Shown: positions 8,819 through 18,169, counted from the stretch's first letter. The stretch is DNA of 64,000 bases from Streptomyces stelliscabiei (GCF_014873495.1 NZ_JADBGF010000001.1:9920001-9984000); one strand, 5' to 3'. Notes: a model not told the origin generated them from the letters alone. Numbers and translations are program-made.

Positions 8819-9031
8819 CATCACACGGAGTCGAATGGCTTCGGTGGCGGCGCGGCAGGGCAACGAGGCCCCGCGCGTGCTGATGAGACTCGCCGAGAGC
8901 AGCTCGTACGCCACCCCACAGAACCCCAGTTGACGGGACGGCACCCGCACCCTGGCAGGGGCCGGCTCCGGGCACCTCCTGGGTGGCCCCGACGGCGTGC
9001 GTCGGGCCACGCCGGAGAACCCGCCGGCCGG
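8819..9031. other. Intergenic stretch with no clear gene
   Basis: About 210 bases between convergent genes. Both strands have open frames but none shows a start with a ribosome site or a recognisable motif. No strong terminator hairpin was found. Confidence 0.4.
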
Positions 9032-9352
9032 TCAGAGGCCGGCCACGTCCCTCGCCCGCTTCGCCACGGAGCCGAGCGCGTCCACCACCGTGTTGTGCCG
9101 CTTCGCGCGCGCCGCCTCGTCCGCGGGCACCAGCCGGGCGGCAGCCTGTACCGCGTAGGCGTCCGGATCGCCGAAGGCGGTTCGCGGATGCTCTCCCGAC
9201 TCCGCGCAGTGCGCCGTGACCTCCTTGACCGCCCGGAGCACGACGGCCCGGTCCACGCCCGGCTGCATGGCCAGCCGCACCTGGAAACGCGCCATCCACT
9301 TCTCGCGGTCCTTCTCCTGTGCCGCGTCCGTCTTCTGGTCCTTCTCGGCCAT
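9032..9352 (-). CDS. Small uncharacterised helical protein
   Basis: A 106-residue protein rich in Ala, Arg and Glu with predicted helices throughout. The motif AFGDPDAYAVQAA near residue 60 resembles segments found in small actinobacterial proteins that pair with membrane sensors, but this is only a resemblance. The start ATG opens MAEKDQKTDAAQEKDREKW. It is divergent from the large LuxR regulator, sharing a 250-base promoter region (9353-9604). Confidence 0.65.
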   Translation of the reverse strand: MAEKDQKTDAAQEKDREKWMARFQVRLAMQPGVDRAVVLRAVKEVTAHCAESGEHPRTAFGDPDAYAVQAAARLVPADEAARAKRHNTVVDALGSVAKRARDVAGL

Positions 9353-9604
9353 GCGCTCTCCCGGTCGATCGGCGGCCCTCGTCGTGGAGTTGGACGCCGG
9401 GGCATCGGGGCGGGTTGCGTACGCGCGGACACGTCTGCCGGGCGAAGCGGAGCAGTGCGTGTGACTTCTGGAGGTCTCACATAAGTGATGGCGAACCTGC
9501 GCAGGATGATCAGAACTGGCGGAGGGTGTCCGTGTGGGGTGCGTGGGGGGCCACGTCGACCTTGTTCTCCGTCATCCGGTCTTTCTCTCCGAAGGGGTGT
9601 CGGC

Positions 9605-12352
9605 GTGGTGCTCAAGGGGCGGGTCAGGGAACGGGAAGCGCTGGATCGGTTCGTCAGGGAGTTACGCGAGGGGTTGAGCGGTGTCGTCCTGCTGAGGGGG
9701 GATGCCGGGATCGGCAAGACCGTCCTGCTGGATCATGCGGCCTCCGAGGCCGCCGACCTGCGGGTCCTGCGGGTGGCGGGCGTGGAGGCGGAGTCGGGGT
9801 TCGCGTTCGCGGCGCTGCACCGCGTGCTCGTGCCGTTCCTGGACGGACTGAAGGAAGCCGGCGCGCTGCCCGGGGCCCAGGGCGAGGCGTTGCGGGTGGC
9901 GTGCGGACTGGCCGACGGCCCGCCCGCCGATCGCTTTCTGGTGGGGCTCGCGACGCTCACGCTGCTCGCGGAAACCGCGAAGCAGCGGCCCCTGCTGGTC
10001 TGTGTCGACGATGCGCAGTGGCTCGACGAGGAGTCCTTGGGTGTGCTCGCCTTCGTAGGGCGGCGTGTGCATGCGGAGGGGGTCGGCCTGTTGTTCGCCG
10101 CGCGCACCGGTTTCGAGATGCCTGCGGGCCTTCAGGCCACCGAAGTCGCCGGTCTGGAGCACCAGTTCGCCCTGGAACTGCTGCGGGACATCGTCCCCGG
10201 GCAGCTCGACAACCGTGTGGCGGCACGGATCGTGGCCGCCACCGCCGGCAACCCGCTGGCGCTGACCGACCTGGGGCGGGAGCTGTCCGCCGATCAGCTC
10301 TCCGGCGGGCTCGCGCTGTCCGAACCGCTGCCGGTGGGCGGCAGACTGGAGGCGTACTACCTCCGCACGGTGCGTGCGTTACCGCAGCCGACGCAGACCT
10401 GGCTGCTCCTCGCCGCCGCCGAGCCGGGCGGCGACCTCGGCTACCTGATGAGCGCGGCCCACCGTCTCGGGATCGGCGCGGACGCTTCCGGCCCGGCCGA
10501 ACGCGCGCGTCTCGTGGTGGTGCACGCGACCGTGAAGTTCCGTCACCCGCTGGTGCGCTCGGCGATCTACAGCGGTGCCACCAGCGTGGAGCGACGGCAG
10601 GCACACCAGGCGCTGGCCGCGGCGACCGCTCGTCCGGCCGACAGCGACCGGCGGGCCTGGCATCTGGCCGCGGCCGCGATCGGTGAAGACTCCACCGTCG
10701 CCGCGGAGGTGGAACGGGTGGCCGACCGGGCGGGCGCGCGAGGTGGCTACGCCGCCCGCGCCACCTTCCTGACCCGGGCGGCCGAGCTGACACCGGCGGG
10801 CGAAGTGCGGGCGGGGCGGCTGCTGGCGGCGGCCGAGGCGGCACTGCGCGCCGGGGCGCCGCTGCAGGCGGAGTCGCTGCTGGACGCGATCGACGAGGAA
10901 CTGCTCGGCGATGTCGGCCAGGGCCGGGCGCTGTTGGTCCGGGCGAACACGGGCATCACGCTGGGCGGCGCGGATTCGTTCGCGCACGCGCCGGCGCTGT
11001 GCGTACGTGCCGCGGTGCTTCTCCTGGACGGCGAACCGGACCTGGCCCGTGAGGCGCTCCTCGGGGCGATCGAGCGCGCCATCACCGCGGAGCACCTCAT
11101 GCGGGACACGACACTGGCCGAGATCGCCCGAGCCGTGGAGACGCTGGTACCGCGAACGGCCGAGGCGAGGGGGCTGGACCTCGTGCTGCGCGGCTTCGCC
11201 GCCCTGGTCACCGACGGCTACGAACGCGCCATGCCCCACCTGCGAAGGGCCTGCGCCATGATGCTGGATCCGGGGACCGCCGAGGAGGAGGTGCTGCGCG
11301 GCTACCTGCCTGCCGTCACCATGTCGATGATCCAGTGGGACGAGGAGATCCACGCCGCTGTGATCGAACGGGCGGCCGACGTCGCCCGGCGCACGGGTTC
11401 CCTGTGGCAGCTGGACACCGCGTTGTTCTGCGCCTCGATGTCCGCGACCAATCTGGGTGAACTGGCGGCGGCCGACGCCCTGTTGGCCGAGGGCCACCAG
11501 ATTCGATCGGCGATCGGCGCGAACGACGACGTGTGGGCCATCTACCGGCATCCCGAGCTGCTGGCCTGGCACGGCGAGCGCGACGACCTCGACGCCGTGC
11601 TGCACGGGTCGATGCAGGCCGGCACCTATCTCGGCAGCGGCGCGGTCGAGTCCATCGCCGGCATCGCCATGGTGGTGCTGGCCCTGAGCCGCGGTGACTA
11701 CGCGAGGGCCCGCACCGTCGCGCACACGCTGATCGGGCAGGACGTGCTCGGGGTGCACTCCCGGCTGCTTCCCCAGCTCGTCGAGGCGGCCGTACGCTGC
11801 GGCGACCGGGTGCTGGCGACGGAGGCACTGGGCACACTGACATCCCGGGCGACGGCCTCCGGTACGCCATGGGCCCTCGGCCTCCTGGCCCGCTCAAGGG
11901 CCCTGCTCGCGGCGGCCGGTGACGCCGAACCGCTGTATCGCGAGGCGATCACCCTGCTGTCGGGCACCGGCGCCCGCTCCGACCTCGCCATCGCCCACCT
12001 GTTGTACGGCGAGTGGTTGCGCCGCCGTAAGCGCCGCAGGGACGCCGGCGAGCAACTGGGCACGGCCGTCGCGATGTTCGACGCCATGCGGGCCACGGGA
12101 TACGTGGCGCGCGCCGTCCAGGAGCTGGCCGCCACGGGCGCGCGGCCTCGGCGCGGGACGGTCGGCACGGCGTCCGCGCTGACCCCGCAGGAACTCCAGA
12201 TCGCCCGTCTCGCCAAGGGCGGGGCGACCAACGCCGAGATCGCCGCCCAGCTGTACATCAGCGCCAGCACCGTCGACTACCACCTGCGAAAGATCTTCCG
12301 GAAGCTCGATGTCACCTCCCGCCGGCAGCTGCAACAGGCCCTGGAGGACTGA
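9605..12352 (+). CDS. LAL-type (large ATP-binding) LuxR-family transcriptional regulator
   Basis: About 915 residues. Walker A (GDAGIGKT) is at 32-39 and Walker B (LLVCVDDAQWLD) follows near 125-140, giving an AAA/STAND ATPase. A long TPR-like helical middle follows. A C-terminal LuxR helix-turn-helix occupies about 850-912 (LTPQELQIARLAKGGATNAE and STVDYHLRKIFRKLDV). I chose GTG 9605 because AAGGGG lies seven bases upstream and the ATPase begins there. STAND regulators usually activate neighbouring genes on ligand binding. The three hydrolase genes immediately downstream on the same strand are the obvious candidates. Confidence 0.93.
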   Translation: MVLKGRVREREALDRFVRELREGLSGVVLLRGDAGIGKTVLLDHAASEAADLRVLRVAGVEAESGFAFAALHRVLVPFLDGLKEAGALPGAQGEALRVACGLADGPPADRFLVGLATLTLLAETAKQRPLLVCVDDAQWLDEESLGVLAFVGRRVHAEGVGLLFAARTGFEMPAGLQATEVAGLEHQFALELLRDIVPGQLDNRVAARIVAATAGNPLALTDLGRELSADQLSGGLALSEPLPVGGRLEAYYLRTVRALPQPTQTWLLLAAAEPGGDLGYLMSAAHRLGIGADASGPAERARLVVVHATVKFRHPLVRSAIYSGATSVERRQAHQALAAATARPADSDRRAWHLAAAAIGEDSTVAAEVERVADRAGARGGYAARATFLTRAAELTPAGEVRAGRLLAAAEAALRAGAPLQAESLLDAIDEELLGDVGQGRALLVRANTGITLGGADSFAHAPALCVRAAVLLLDGEPDLAREALLGAIERAITAEHLMRDTTLAEIARAVETLVPRTAEARGLDLVLRGFAALVTDGYERAMPHLRRACAMMLDPGTAEEEVLRGYLPAVTMSMIQWDEEIHAAVIERAADVARRTGSLWQLDTALFCASMSATNLGELAAADALLAEGHQIRSAIGANDDVWAIYRHPELLAWHGERDDLDAVLHGSMQAGTYLGSGAVESIAGIAMVVLALSRGDYARARTVAHTLIGQDVLGVHSRLLPQLVEAAVRCGDRVLATEALGTLTSRATASGTPWALGLLARSRALLAAAGDAEPLYREAITLLSGTGARSDLAIAHLLYGEWLRRRKRRRDAGEQLGTAVAMFDAMRATGYVARAVQELAATGARPRRGTVGTASALTPQELQIARLAKGGATNAEIAAQLYISASTVDYHLRKIFRKLDVTSRRQLQQALED

Positions 12353-12447
12353 CCGGGCTCACGACTACGCGCTCCACGGGATTCGAGCACCGTCCGTCCG
12401 GGCCGACGCTGGGGCGACCGGACAGATCCTGCAGAAGGGAGCACGGC

Positions 12448-13272
12448 ATGCCATACGTCACCGCACGTGACGGAGCGCGGATCTTCTACAAGGACTGGGG
12501 CACGGGCCGGCCGGTCGTGCTCAGCCACGGCTGGCCGCTGAACTCCGACAGCTGGGAGGCGCAGCAGCTGTTCCTCGCCTCGAACGGCTTCCGCGCCATC
12601 GCCCACGACCGCCGTGGGCACGGCCGCTCGTCCCAGACCTGGCACGGCAACGAGATGAACACCTACGCCGACGACCTCGCCACCCTGATCGACACCCTCG
12701 ACCTGCGCGACGCGACACTCGTCGGCTTCTCCACGGGCGGCGGCGAGGTCGCCCGCTACATCGGCCGGCACGGCACCGGCCGCATCGCGCAACTGGTGCT
12801 GGTCTCCGCCGTACCGCCGTTCATGCTCAAGACCGACGACAACCCCGGCGGCCTTCCGATCGAGGTGTTCGACGCGATCCGCGCCGGTTCGCTCGCCGAC
12901 CGCTCACAGCTGTACCACGACCTGGCCGACGGGCCGTTCTTCGGACACAACCGACCCGGCTCGGACGTCTCCCAGGGCGTCCGGGACGCGTTCTGGCTCC
13001 AGAGCATGCAGGCCGGACACCGGGGCGCCTACGAATGCGTCGCGGCCTTCTCGGCCACCGACTTCCGTGCCGACCTCGACGCCTTCGACGTGCCCACGCT
13101 GGTCGTCCACGGCGACGACGACCAGGTCGTCCCCTTCGAGGTGGGCGGGAAGGCGTCGGCGGCACGGATCAAGAACGCCACGCTGAAGGTCTACCCGGGC
13201 GCCCCGCACGGGATCACGGACACGCACAAGGAACAACTCGGCGTCGACCTGCTGGACTTCCTCAACTCCTGA
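12448..13272 (+). CDS. Alpha/beta hydrolase, non-heme chloroperoxidase/perhydrolase type
   Basis: A 274-residue cytosolic alpha/beta hydrolase. The oxyanion-region motif SHGWPLNSDSW is near residue 26, the nucleophile Ser95 sits in GFSTGGGE, the acid Asp is in VVHGDDDQVVP, and the His is in GAPHGITDTH. The GFSTGG elbow, the HDRRGHGRS loop and total length match cofactor-free haloperoxidase/esterase members. These are esterases with a side perhydrolase activity. It lies 95 bases after the LAL regulator and 18 bases before the next hydrolase, suggesting one operon. Confidence 0.92.
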   Translation: MPYVTARDGARIFYKDWGTGRPVVLSHGWPLNSDSWEAQQLFLASNGFRAIAHDRRGHGRSSQTWHGNEMNTYADDLATLIDTLDLRDATLVGFSTGGGEVARYIGRHGTGRIAQLVLVSAVPPFMLKTDDNPGGLPIEVFDAIRAGSLADRSQLYHDLADGPFFGHNRPGSDVSQGVRDAFWLQSMQAGHRGAYECVAAFSATDFRADLDAFDVPTLVVHGDDDQVVPFEVGGKASAARIKNATLKVYPGAPHGITDTHKEQLGVDLLDFLNS

Positions 13273-13290
13273 CCCGGAAGGACCCCACAC

Positions 13291-14115
13291 ATGATCTCCG
13301 AAGGTCAGCCCCGCCGCCGCGTCCTCGGCGGTCTGCTCGCCGCGGGTGCGGTCACGCTCGCCGGCGCTCCCGCCTCGGCCGCGGCCCCCTCCGGCAGCGG
13401 CAAGAAACCGACCGTCGTGCTCGTGCACGGCGTCTTCGCCGACTCCTCAGGCTGGAACGACGTCATCGCCCGGCTGCTGAAGGCCGGCTTCCCGGTCATC
13501 GCCCCCGCGAACCCGCTGCGCGACCTCGCGGGCGACTCCGCCTACGTCTCCAGCGTCATCGGCAGCATCCCCGGCCCGGTCATCCTGGTCGGTCACTCCT
13601 ATGGCGGCGAGGTCATCACCAACGCCGGGCGCGGTCACTCCCACGTCAAGGCCCTGGTGTACGTCGGGGCCTTCGCGCCCGACAAGGGCGAGAGCGCCCT
13701 GCAACTGGCCGGCATGTTCCCGGGCAGCAAACTGCCGGAAGCCCTGCTGACCCGGCCGTTCCCGCTGCCCGACGGCACCACCGGCCACGACGGCTACATC
13801 GACCCGGCGAAGTTCCACGAGGTGTTCGCCGGGGACCTGCCGACCTCCGTGACGCGGCTCATGGCAGCCACCCAGCGCCCGGGAAACGTGGACGGGCTGA
13901 CATCCGCCAGTGGCGCACCGGCCTGGAAGAACCTGCCGTCCTGGTACGTGATCCCCACCGCCGACAACGTCATCCCGGCCGCCGCCCAGCGCTTCATGGC
14001 CAAGCGTGCCCGGAGCACCACCGTCGAGGTCGAGGGATCCTCGCATGTGGTGATGATGTCTCACCCCGACATCGTCGTCCGCCAGATCCTGGCCGCCCAC
14101 CGCGCCACCCGCTGA
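13291..14115 (+). CDS. Tat-exported alpha/beta hydrolase
   Basis: A 274-residue protein with a twin-arginine leader (RRRVLGG at 8-14, a hydrophobic Ala/Gly/Leu stretch, then ASAAAPS), so it is probably folded before export. The hydrolase core shows VLVHGVFADSSGW and the nucleophile Ser103 in GHSYGGE. A late HVVMMSHP supplies the catalytic His. It follows the previous hydrolase by 18 bases and precedes the next by 29 bases. Family members act on esters or epoxide-like substrates; the substrate here is unknown. Confidence 0.9.
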   Translation: MISEGQPRRRVLGGLLAAGAVTLAGAPASAAAPSGSGKKPTVVLVHGVFADSSGWNDVIARLLKAGFPVIAPANPLRDLAGDSAYVSSVIGSIPGPVILVGHSYGGEVITNAGRGHSHVKALVYVGAFAPDKGESALQLAGMFPGSKLPEALLTRPFPLPDGTTGHDGYIDPAKFHEVFAGDLPTSVTRLMAATQRPGNVDGLTSASGAPAWKNLPSWYVIPTADNVIPAAAQRFMAKRARSTTVEVEGSSHVVMMSHPDIVVRQILAAHRATR

Positions 14116-14144
14116 CACCCGCTGACACTCGGGAAGGAACACCG

Positions 14145-14942
14145 ATGACCGCACCGGACACCATCGTCCTGATCCATGGCTTCTGGGTCACGCCCCGCAG
14201 CTGGGAACACTGGATCGACCGCTACGAGAAACAGGGCTACCGGGTGATCGCGCCCGCCTACCCCGGCTTCGAGGCGGAGGTCGAGTCCCTGAACGCCGAC
14301 CCGTCCCCGATCGAGGCGATCACCGCCCCACAGATCGTCGAGAGCCTGGCGAACGTGATCCGCGGCCTCGACGAGCCACCCGTCCTCATCGGTCATTCGG
14401 CGGGCGGGGCGTTCACCCAGGTCCTGCTCGATCACGGCTTCGGCGCGGCCGGGGTGGCCATCAACTCCGCGCCCACGGAAGGCGTGCGGGTGGCTCCGCT
14501 CAGCCAGCTGAAGTCGACCTTCCCCGTGCTCAAGAACCCCGCCAACCACCACAAGGCGGTCGGCCTCACCCACGAGCAGTGGCACTACGCCTTCACCAAC
14601 ACCTTCTCCGAGGAGGAGTCCCGGGCGCTCTACGAGCGTTACGCGATCCCCGCCTCGGGCCGCATCCTGTGGAACAGCGTGCTGGCCAACCTCCAGCCAG
14701 GCCACCAGGACATCTGGGTGAACTACCACAACGACGGCCGTGCGCCGCTGCTGTTCCTCTCGGGTGAGCTGGACCACCTCATGCCGCCCAGGATCCAGCA
14801 GTCCAACGCCAAGCACTACAAGTCGAACACCGTCACCGAGGTCAAGGTGTATCCGGGACAGCCTCACCTGATGCCGGCCTCGCCCGGCTGGGAGGAGATC
14901 GCGGACCACGCGCTGTCGTGGGCCCTGTCCCACGCCCGCTGA
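14145..14942 (+). CDS. Alpha/beta hydrolase
   Basis: A 265-residue cytosolic hydrolase. It shows LIHGFWVTPRSWEHW near residue 10, nucleophile Ser85 in GHSAGGAF, an acid in SGELDHLMPP and His in GQPHLMP. The ATG at 14145 follows GGAAGGA. It is the last gene of the presumed LAL-regulated run and is followed by a strong terminator hairpin. It is paralogous to the two preceding hydrolases only at the fold level. Confidence 0.9.
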   Translation: MTAPDTIVLIHGFWVTPRSWEHWIDRYEKQGYRVIAPAYPGFEAEVESLNADPSPIEAITAPQIVESLANVIRGLDEPPVLIGHSAGGAFTQVLLDHGFGAAGVAINSAPTEGVRVAPLSQLKSTFPVLKNPANHHKAVGLTHEQWHYAFTNTFSEEESRALYERYAIPASGRILWNSVLANLQPGHQDIWVNYHNDGRAPLLFLSGELDHLMPPRIQQSNAKHYKSNTVTEVKVYPGQPHLMPASPGWEEIADHALSWALSHAR

Positions 14943-14952
14943 CTGCCAGGAC

Positions 14953-14988
14953 GCCCGGGGCGGGCGGGTCACACACCCCGCCCCGGGC
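14953..14988. terminator. Bidirectional terminator hairpin
   Basis: A perfect 12-bp GC stem (GCCCGGGGCGGG at 14953-14964 pairing with 14977-14988) with a 12-base loop, located 11 bases after the stop of the third hydrolase. It also lies downstream of the convergent PIG-L gene. There is no U-tract, which is usual for Streptomyces. Confidence 0.8.
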
Positions 14989-15048
14989 CGACGGAAGAAC
15001 TCGGATCAACGGCTGCCGGGTCAGCGGTTGCGCATCAGCGGTTGCGGT

Positions 15049-15882
15049 TTAGCGGAGCCCGGCGAAGAGGTCGTTCTCGGGCGTGGCCGCGCCGGTGGTG
15101 TCCTGGACGCGTACGAAGGTCTCCAGGCCCATCAGCTCGCCGAACCTCTCCTTGCCCATCCTGAGGAAGAAGATGTTCTCGCCCTGGCTGGCGTGCGCGG
15201 CCAACGCGTCGAACTTCTGGCCGCTGAACGCGGTGGTGTCCACCCACGTCGTGATCTCGTCGTCGGGCAGGCCGATCTTGGCCAGCGCGGCGGTCTCGGC
15301 GGGATCCGGCTCCGGCATGTCCTCGTGGAACTCGCGCATGATCTCGCCGAACCGCTGCATCATCGAGCGGGGCATCGTCGTCCAGTACACCTTGGGTGTC
15401 AGCGTGGTCATCTCCAGCGCCGCCATCGTGATGCGATGGGCCTGGATGTGGTCGGGGTGCCCGTAGAAGCCGTTCTCGTCGTAGGTGACGACCACATCAG
15501 GCCGGTAGTGCCGCATCAGCTCCGCGAGGCGGGCCGCGCCCTCCTGCACGGGGGTCTGCCAGAAGGCGCCCGGGGCGTCGTTGCTCGGCCAGCCCATCAT
15601 TCCGGAGTCGGCGTAGTCCAGCATCTCCAGATCGCTGATCTTCAGGACGTCGCAGCTCTCCTGCAGTTCGTGACGGCGCATCGAGGCGACGGCCGAGGGA
15701 TCGTGCCCGGGATCGCCCGGCTTGACGCCCCCCGGTCCGTCACCGCAACCGCCGTCGGTACACGTCACCAGAACCGTGCGGATGCCTTCGGCCGCGTACC
15801 GCGCGAGAACCCCTCCCGTTCCGGTGGCCTCGTCGTCGGGGTGGGCGTGCACAGCCATGAGCGTCAGCGGCCGGTCAGCCAT
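15049..15882 (-). CDS. PIG-L/LmbE-family deacetylase, Mca/MshB-like
   Basis: A 277-residue zinc-dependent amidase. AHPDDEA at residues 13-19 carries the first metal ligands and catalytic Asp. YGHPDH at about 140-145 carries the last His, and FYGHPDHIQAHR closely follows the pattern of mycothiol conjugate amidase and MshB. The opening LMAVHAHPDDEATGTGG also follows that pattern. Actinobacteria use mycothiol as their main thiol, so N-acetylglucosamine-type deacetylation or cleavage of mycothiol adducts is plausible. Other members act on secondary metabolites. It has no close operon partners. Confidence 0.88.
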   Translation of the reverse strand: MADRPLTLMAVHAHPDDEATGTGGVLARYAAEGIRTVLVTCTDGGCGDGPGGVKPGDPGHDPSAVASMRRHELQESCDVLKISDLEMLDYADSGMMGWPSNDAPGAFWQTPVQEGAARLAELMRHYRPDVVVTYDENGFYGHPDHIQAHRITMAALEMTTLTPKVYWTTMPRSMMQRFGEIMREFHEDMPEPDPAETAALAKIGLPDDEITTWVDTTAFSGQKFDALAAHASQGENIFFLRMGKERFGELMGLETFVRVQDTTGAATPENDLFAGLR

Positions 15883-15980
15883 GAAGAAGTCCTCCTGCGA
15901 AATCCGTCAGAGATCCGTCTGGGTCTGCTTGCGTAACCGCGCCGACCCGACTGGCTGTTCCCGGCGCGGTCGCTTGTTTA

Positions 15981-16241
15981 TCAGGCGACGAGTTCCGCAC
16001 CCGCTGGGGCGCCCACGACGTCCGCCACCACGGCACCGGCACCAACGCTTCCACCACCAGGCCGTGCGATCTCACCCTCGCCTCCGAGGGCCTGGAGGCG
16101 GCCGCCGAACCCGGCCTCACGCTCACCGTCCACACCGCCGAACCCGGCTCACCGTCCGAGGAGGGCCTGCGCCTCCCGGCCTGCCTGGGCGCAGCGCGGA
16201 CAGCCGCCTCGGGTACCGAGCAACCGTCCGGCCCCCGCTGA
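15981..16241 (+). pseudogene. C-terminal remnant of an XRE/MmyB-type regulator
   Basis: The frame reads DEFRTRWGAHDVR, then after a short scrambled stretch DLTLASEG, EPGLTLTVHTAEPGSPSEE, ending in TGA at 16239-16241. This is the pattern of the MmyB ligand-binding domain that ends XRE regulators in actinobacteria. Around 16042-16072 an expected RFHHPV segment appears in another frame and then the original frame resumes, which implies two compensating indels. The helix-turn-helix and most of the domain are missing. It is a decayed fragment with no start. Confidence 0.7.
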
Positions 16242-16268
16242 CGCGCACAGCGGATGCCGTACCCGCTC

Positions 16269-16964
16269 CTACGACTCCGTCGTGGCCGAGACGGGCCGGG
16301 GCACCGCGGCGAACACCGACAGCGCGAACCATCCCGGCACCGCCCGGCGCAGTGGCTCCAGGCCCTCCACCCGGACCGCGCCCACCCGCAGAGCCTCCGA
16401 CCAGCTGACGTCACCGCGCCACACCTCGATCATGCGGCGCAGGCCGGCGGTCACCGTGACCGTCACCGGGTGACCGGGGTCCACGTCGCAGACGTCGGTG
16501 TCCTCCGGCGTGATCACCAGCCACCAGTCCCGGGCGCTGATGGGTACGTCCGGGAAGCGGAACCGGACCACCGTCCGCCCGTCGGGAACGGCGTCATGGA
16601 CGACGTTGCGGTGCAGGTCCCACAGCAGCAGTTTCGGGTCGAGATCCTCGTCCCCGATCCGTCCGATCCAGCGCGTGCCCCAGACGCCGAGCGCCTCGAT
16701 CACCGGACGCAGTTCGAGCCCCGCCGGAGTCAGGACGTACTGCACGTCCCTGCCCTCGGTCCGCTTCTCCACGACACCGGCGCGCACCAGCTGGTGCAGC
16801 CGCTTGGACAGCAGCGTGGGGGACATCCGGGGCACCCCGCGGCGCAACTCGTTGAAACGCCGGCTGCCGAGCACGAGCTCACGCACGACGAGCAGCGTCC
16901 AGCGCTCGTCGAGCAGCTCCATGGCCTTGGCGACCGGACAGAACTGGCGATACGGGGACCCCAT
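16269..16964 (-). CDS. HxlR-family transcriptional regulator with C-terminal sensor region
   Basis: A 231-residue protein. The N-terminal 100 residues are a winged helix of the HxlR type: CPVAKAMELLDERWTLLVVREL, then FNELRRGVPRMSPTLLSKRL and the wing VVEKRTEGRDVQYVLT. The remaining 120 residues contain a beta-rich part (WWLVITPEDTDVCDVDPG) like the SCP2-type extension found in some HxlR proteins. The leading Cys could be redox-active, as in other HxlR members. It is divergent from the methyltransferase at 17185, a likely regulatory target. Confidence 0.9.
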   Translation of the reverse strand: MGSPYRQFCPVAKAMELLDERWTLLVVRELVLGSRRFNELRRGVPRMSPTLLSKRLHQLVRAGVVEKRTEGRDVQYVLTPAGLELRPVIEALGVWGTRWIGRIGDEDLDPKLLLWDLHRNVVHDAVPDGRTVVRFRFPDVPISARDWWLVITPEDTDVCDVDPGHPVTVTVTAGLRRMIEVWRGDVSWSEALRVGAVRVEGLEPLRRAVPGWFALSVFAAVPRPVSATTES

Positions 16965-17184
16965 GCCGCGCAGCGTATGTCCGCGCGGCCGGACGAACCA
17001 GGCCAGTGTCGGCCTGATGGTGCCGAATGCCGACGCTCCGGTACAGATCTGGTACTAGGAGACGGCGCGCCTCGTTCCTAGGCTCTGTTCCGTCATGTTC
17101 CGTCGCGTTGCGTGACGGGCGGCGTGCTCGCCGTCCCGTCACCGTCGTGCTGGTTCCGCGTACGTGCGCAGAAGGAGAGCCGTC

Positions 17185-18057
17185 GTGAGTGAAGTTCCCG
17201 ACCCGGTCGAGGCCGACCGTGCCCTGAAGGCCAAGCACCGGGCGATGTGGGCGCAGGGTGACTACCCCGCCGTGGCCGCCGAGATCATCCCCGACCTGGG
17301 CCCGATCCTGGTCGAGGCGTGCGGCCTGCGAGGCGGGGGCGGCACCGGGGCTCCCGGCGCCGAAGGCAGGGGCACGCGGGTGCTGGACGTGGCGGCCGGC
17401 TCGGGCAACGCCGCGATCCCCGCGGCGCTGGCCGGCGCGAGTGTGGTGGCGAGCGACCTGACTCCGGAGCTGTTCGAGGCCGGACGGCGGCTCGCGGCGG
17501 AGCGGGGCGTCGAGGTGGAGTGGCGCCAGGCCGACGCCGAGGCGCTGCCGTTCGAGGACGACGAGTTCGACACGGTGCTGTCCTGCGTCGGGGTCATGTT
17601 CGCCCCGCACCACCAGGCCGCCGCCGACGAACTGGTACGCGTCTGTCGTCCCGGAGGCACGATCGGCCTGCTCAGCTGGACACCCGAGGGTTTCCTCGGC
17701 CAGATGCTCGCCACCATGAAGCCCTACATGCCGCCGCCCCCGCCGGGTGCGCAGCCCCCGCCCCTGTGGGGGGACGAGGCGCACGTCCGCGCCCTGCTCG
17801 GGGACCGGGTCACGGACGTCGAGGCACGCAAGCAGACGGTGCTGGTCGACCGCTTCAAGAGCCCCGAGGAGTTCCGCGACTACTTCAAGGCGCGCTACGG
17901 CCCGACCATCGCGGCCTACCGGGCCGTCGCCGACGACCCCGACCGCACGGCCGCGCTGGACCGCGACCTCGCCGAACTCGCCCGGCGGCACGACAAGGGG
18001 TCGGGCAGCACGGCGATGGAGTGGGAGTACCTGCTGTTCACCGCTCGAACGGCGTGA
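17185..18057 (+). CDS. Class I SAM-dependent methyltransferase
   Basis: A 290-residue protein. SAM-binding motif I is RVLDVAAGSGNAAIPAA near residues 64-80, the post-I acidic strand is VVASDLTPELFE, and motif II/III regions are EALPFEDDEFDTVLSCVGVMFAP and LVRVCRPGGTIGLLSW. This order is typical of UbiE/ubiquinone-type small-molecule methyltransferases. The GTG at 17185 has AAGGAGA about seven bases upstream. It shares a 220-base promoter region with the divergent HxlR gene. Substrate unknown. Confidence 0.9.
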   Translation: MSEVPDPVEADRALKAKHRAMWAQGDYPAVAAEIIPDLGPILVEACGLRGGGGTGAPGAEGRGTRVLDVAAGSGNAAIPAALAGASVVASDLTPELFEAGRRLAAERGVEVEWRQADAEALPFEDDEFDTVLSCVGVMFAPHHQAAADELVRVCRPGGTIGLLSWTPEGFLGQMLATMKPYMPPPPPGAQPPPLWGDEAHVRALLGDRVTDVEARKQTVLVDRFKSPEEFRDYFKARYGPTIAAYRAVADDPDRTAALDRDLAELARRHDKGSGSTAMEWEYLLFTARTA

Positions 18058-18099
18058 CCGCTCGAACGGCGTGACCGCGTGACCGCGTGACCGCGTGAT
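18042..18099. repeat. 17-bp duplication across a stop codon plus 8-bp repeats
   Basis: CGCTCGAACGGCGTGAC occurs at 18042-18058 and again at 18059-18075. It is followed by three copies of CGCGTGAC/T (18076-18099). The first copy contains the TGA of the methyltransferase, so the duplication carries a second copy of its last codons and stop. Confidence 0.9.
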
Positions 18100-18110
18100 G
18101 CATGGTTCTT

Positions 18111-18152
18111 GAGGGACGCCGCGTCCGGCCGTGGGCCGTCGCGGCGCCCCTC
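18111..18152. terminator. Hairpin between convergent genes
   Basis: GAGGGACGCCGCG (18111-18123) pairs with CGCGGCGCCCCTC (18140-18152) with one A-C mismatch and a 16-base loop. It lies between the methyltransferase and GH115 stops, so it can serve both strands. Confidence 0.65.
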
Positions 18153-18169
18153 GTGGCTACCGGTGACAC

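Noticed and set aside
9605..14942. An antibiotic biosynthetic cluster controlled by the LAL regulator
   Set aside because: No polyketide, peptide or terpene synthase gene is present. The three genes are single-domain hydrolases.
16254..17081. A 275-residue plus-strand frame opposite the HxlR gene
   Set aside because: It is antisense to a well-supported regulator and has no recognisable domain.
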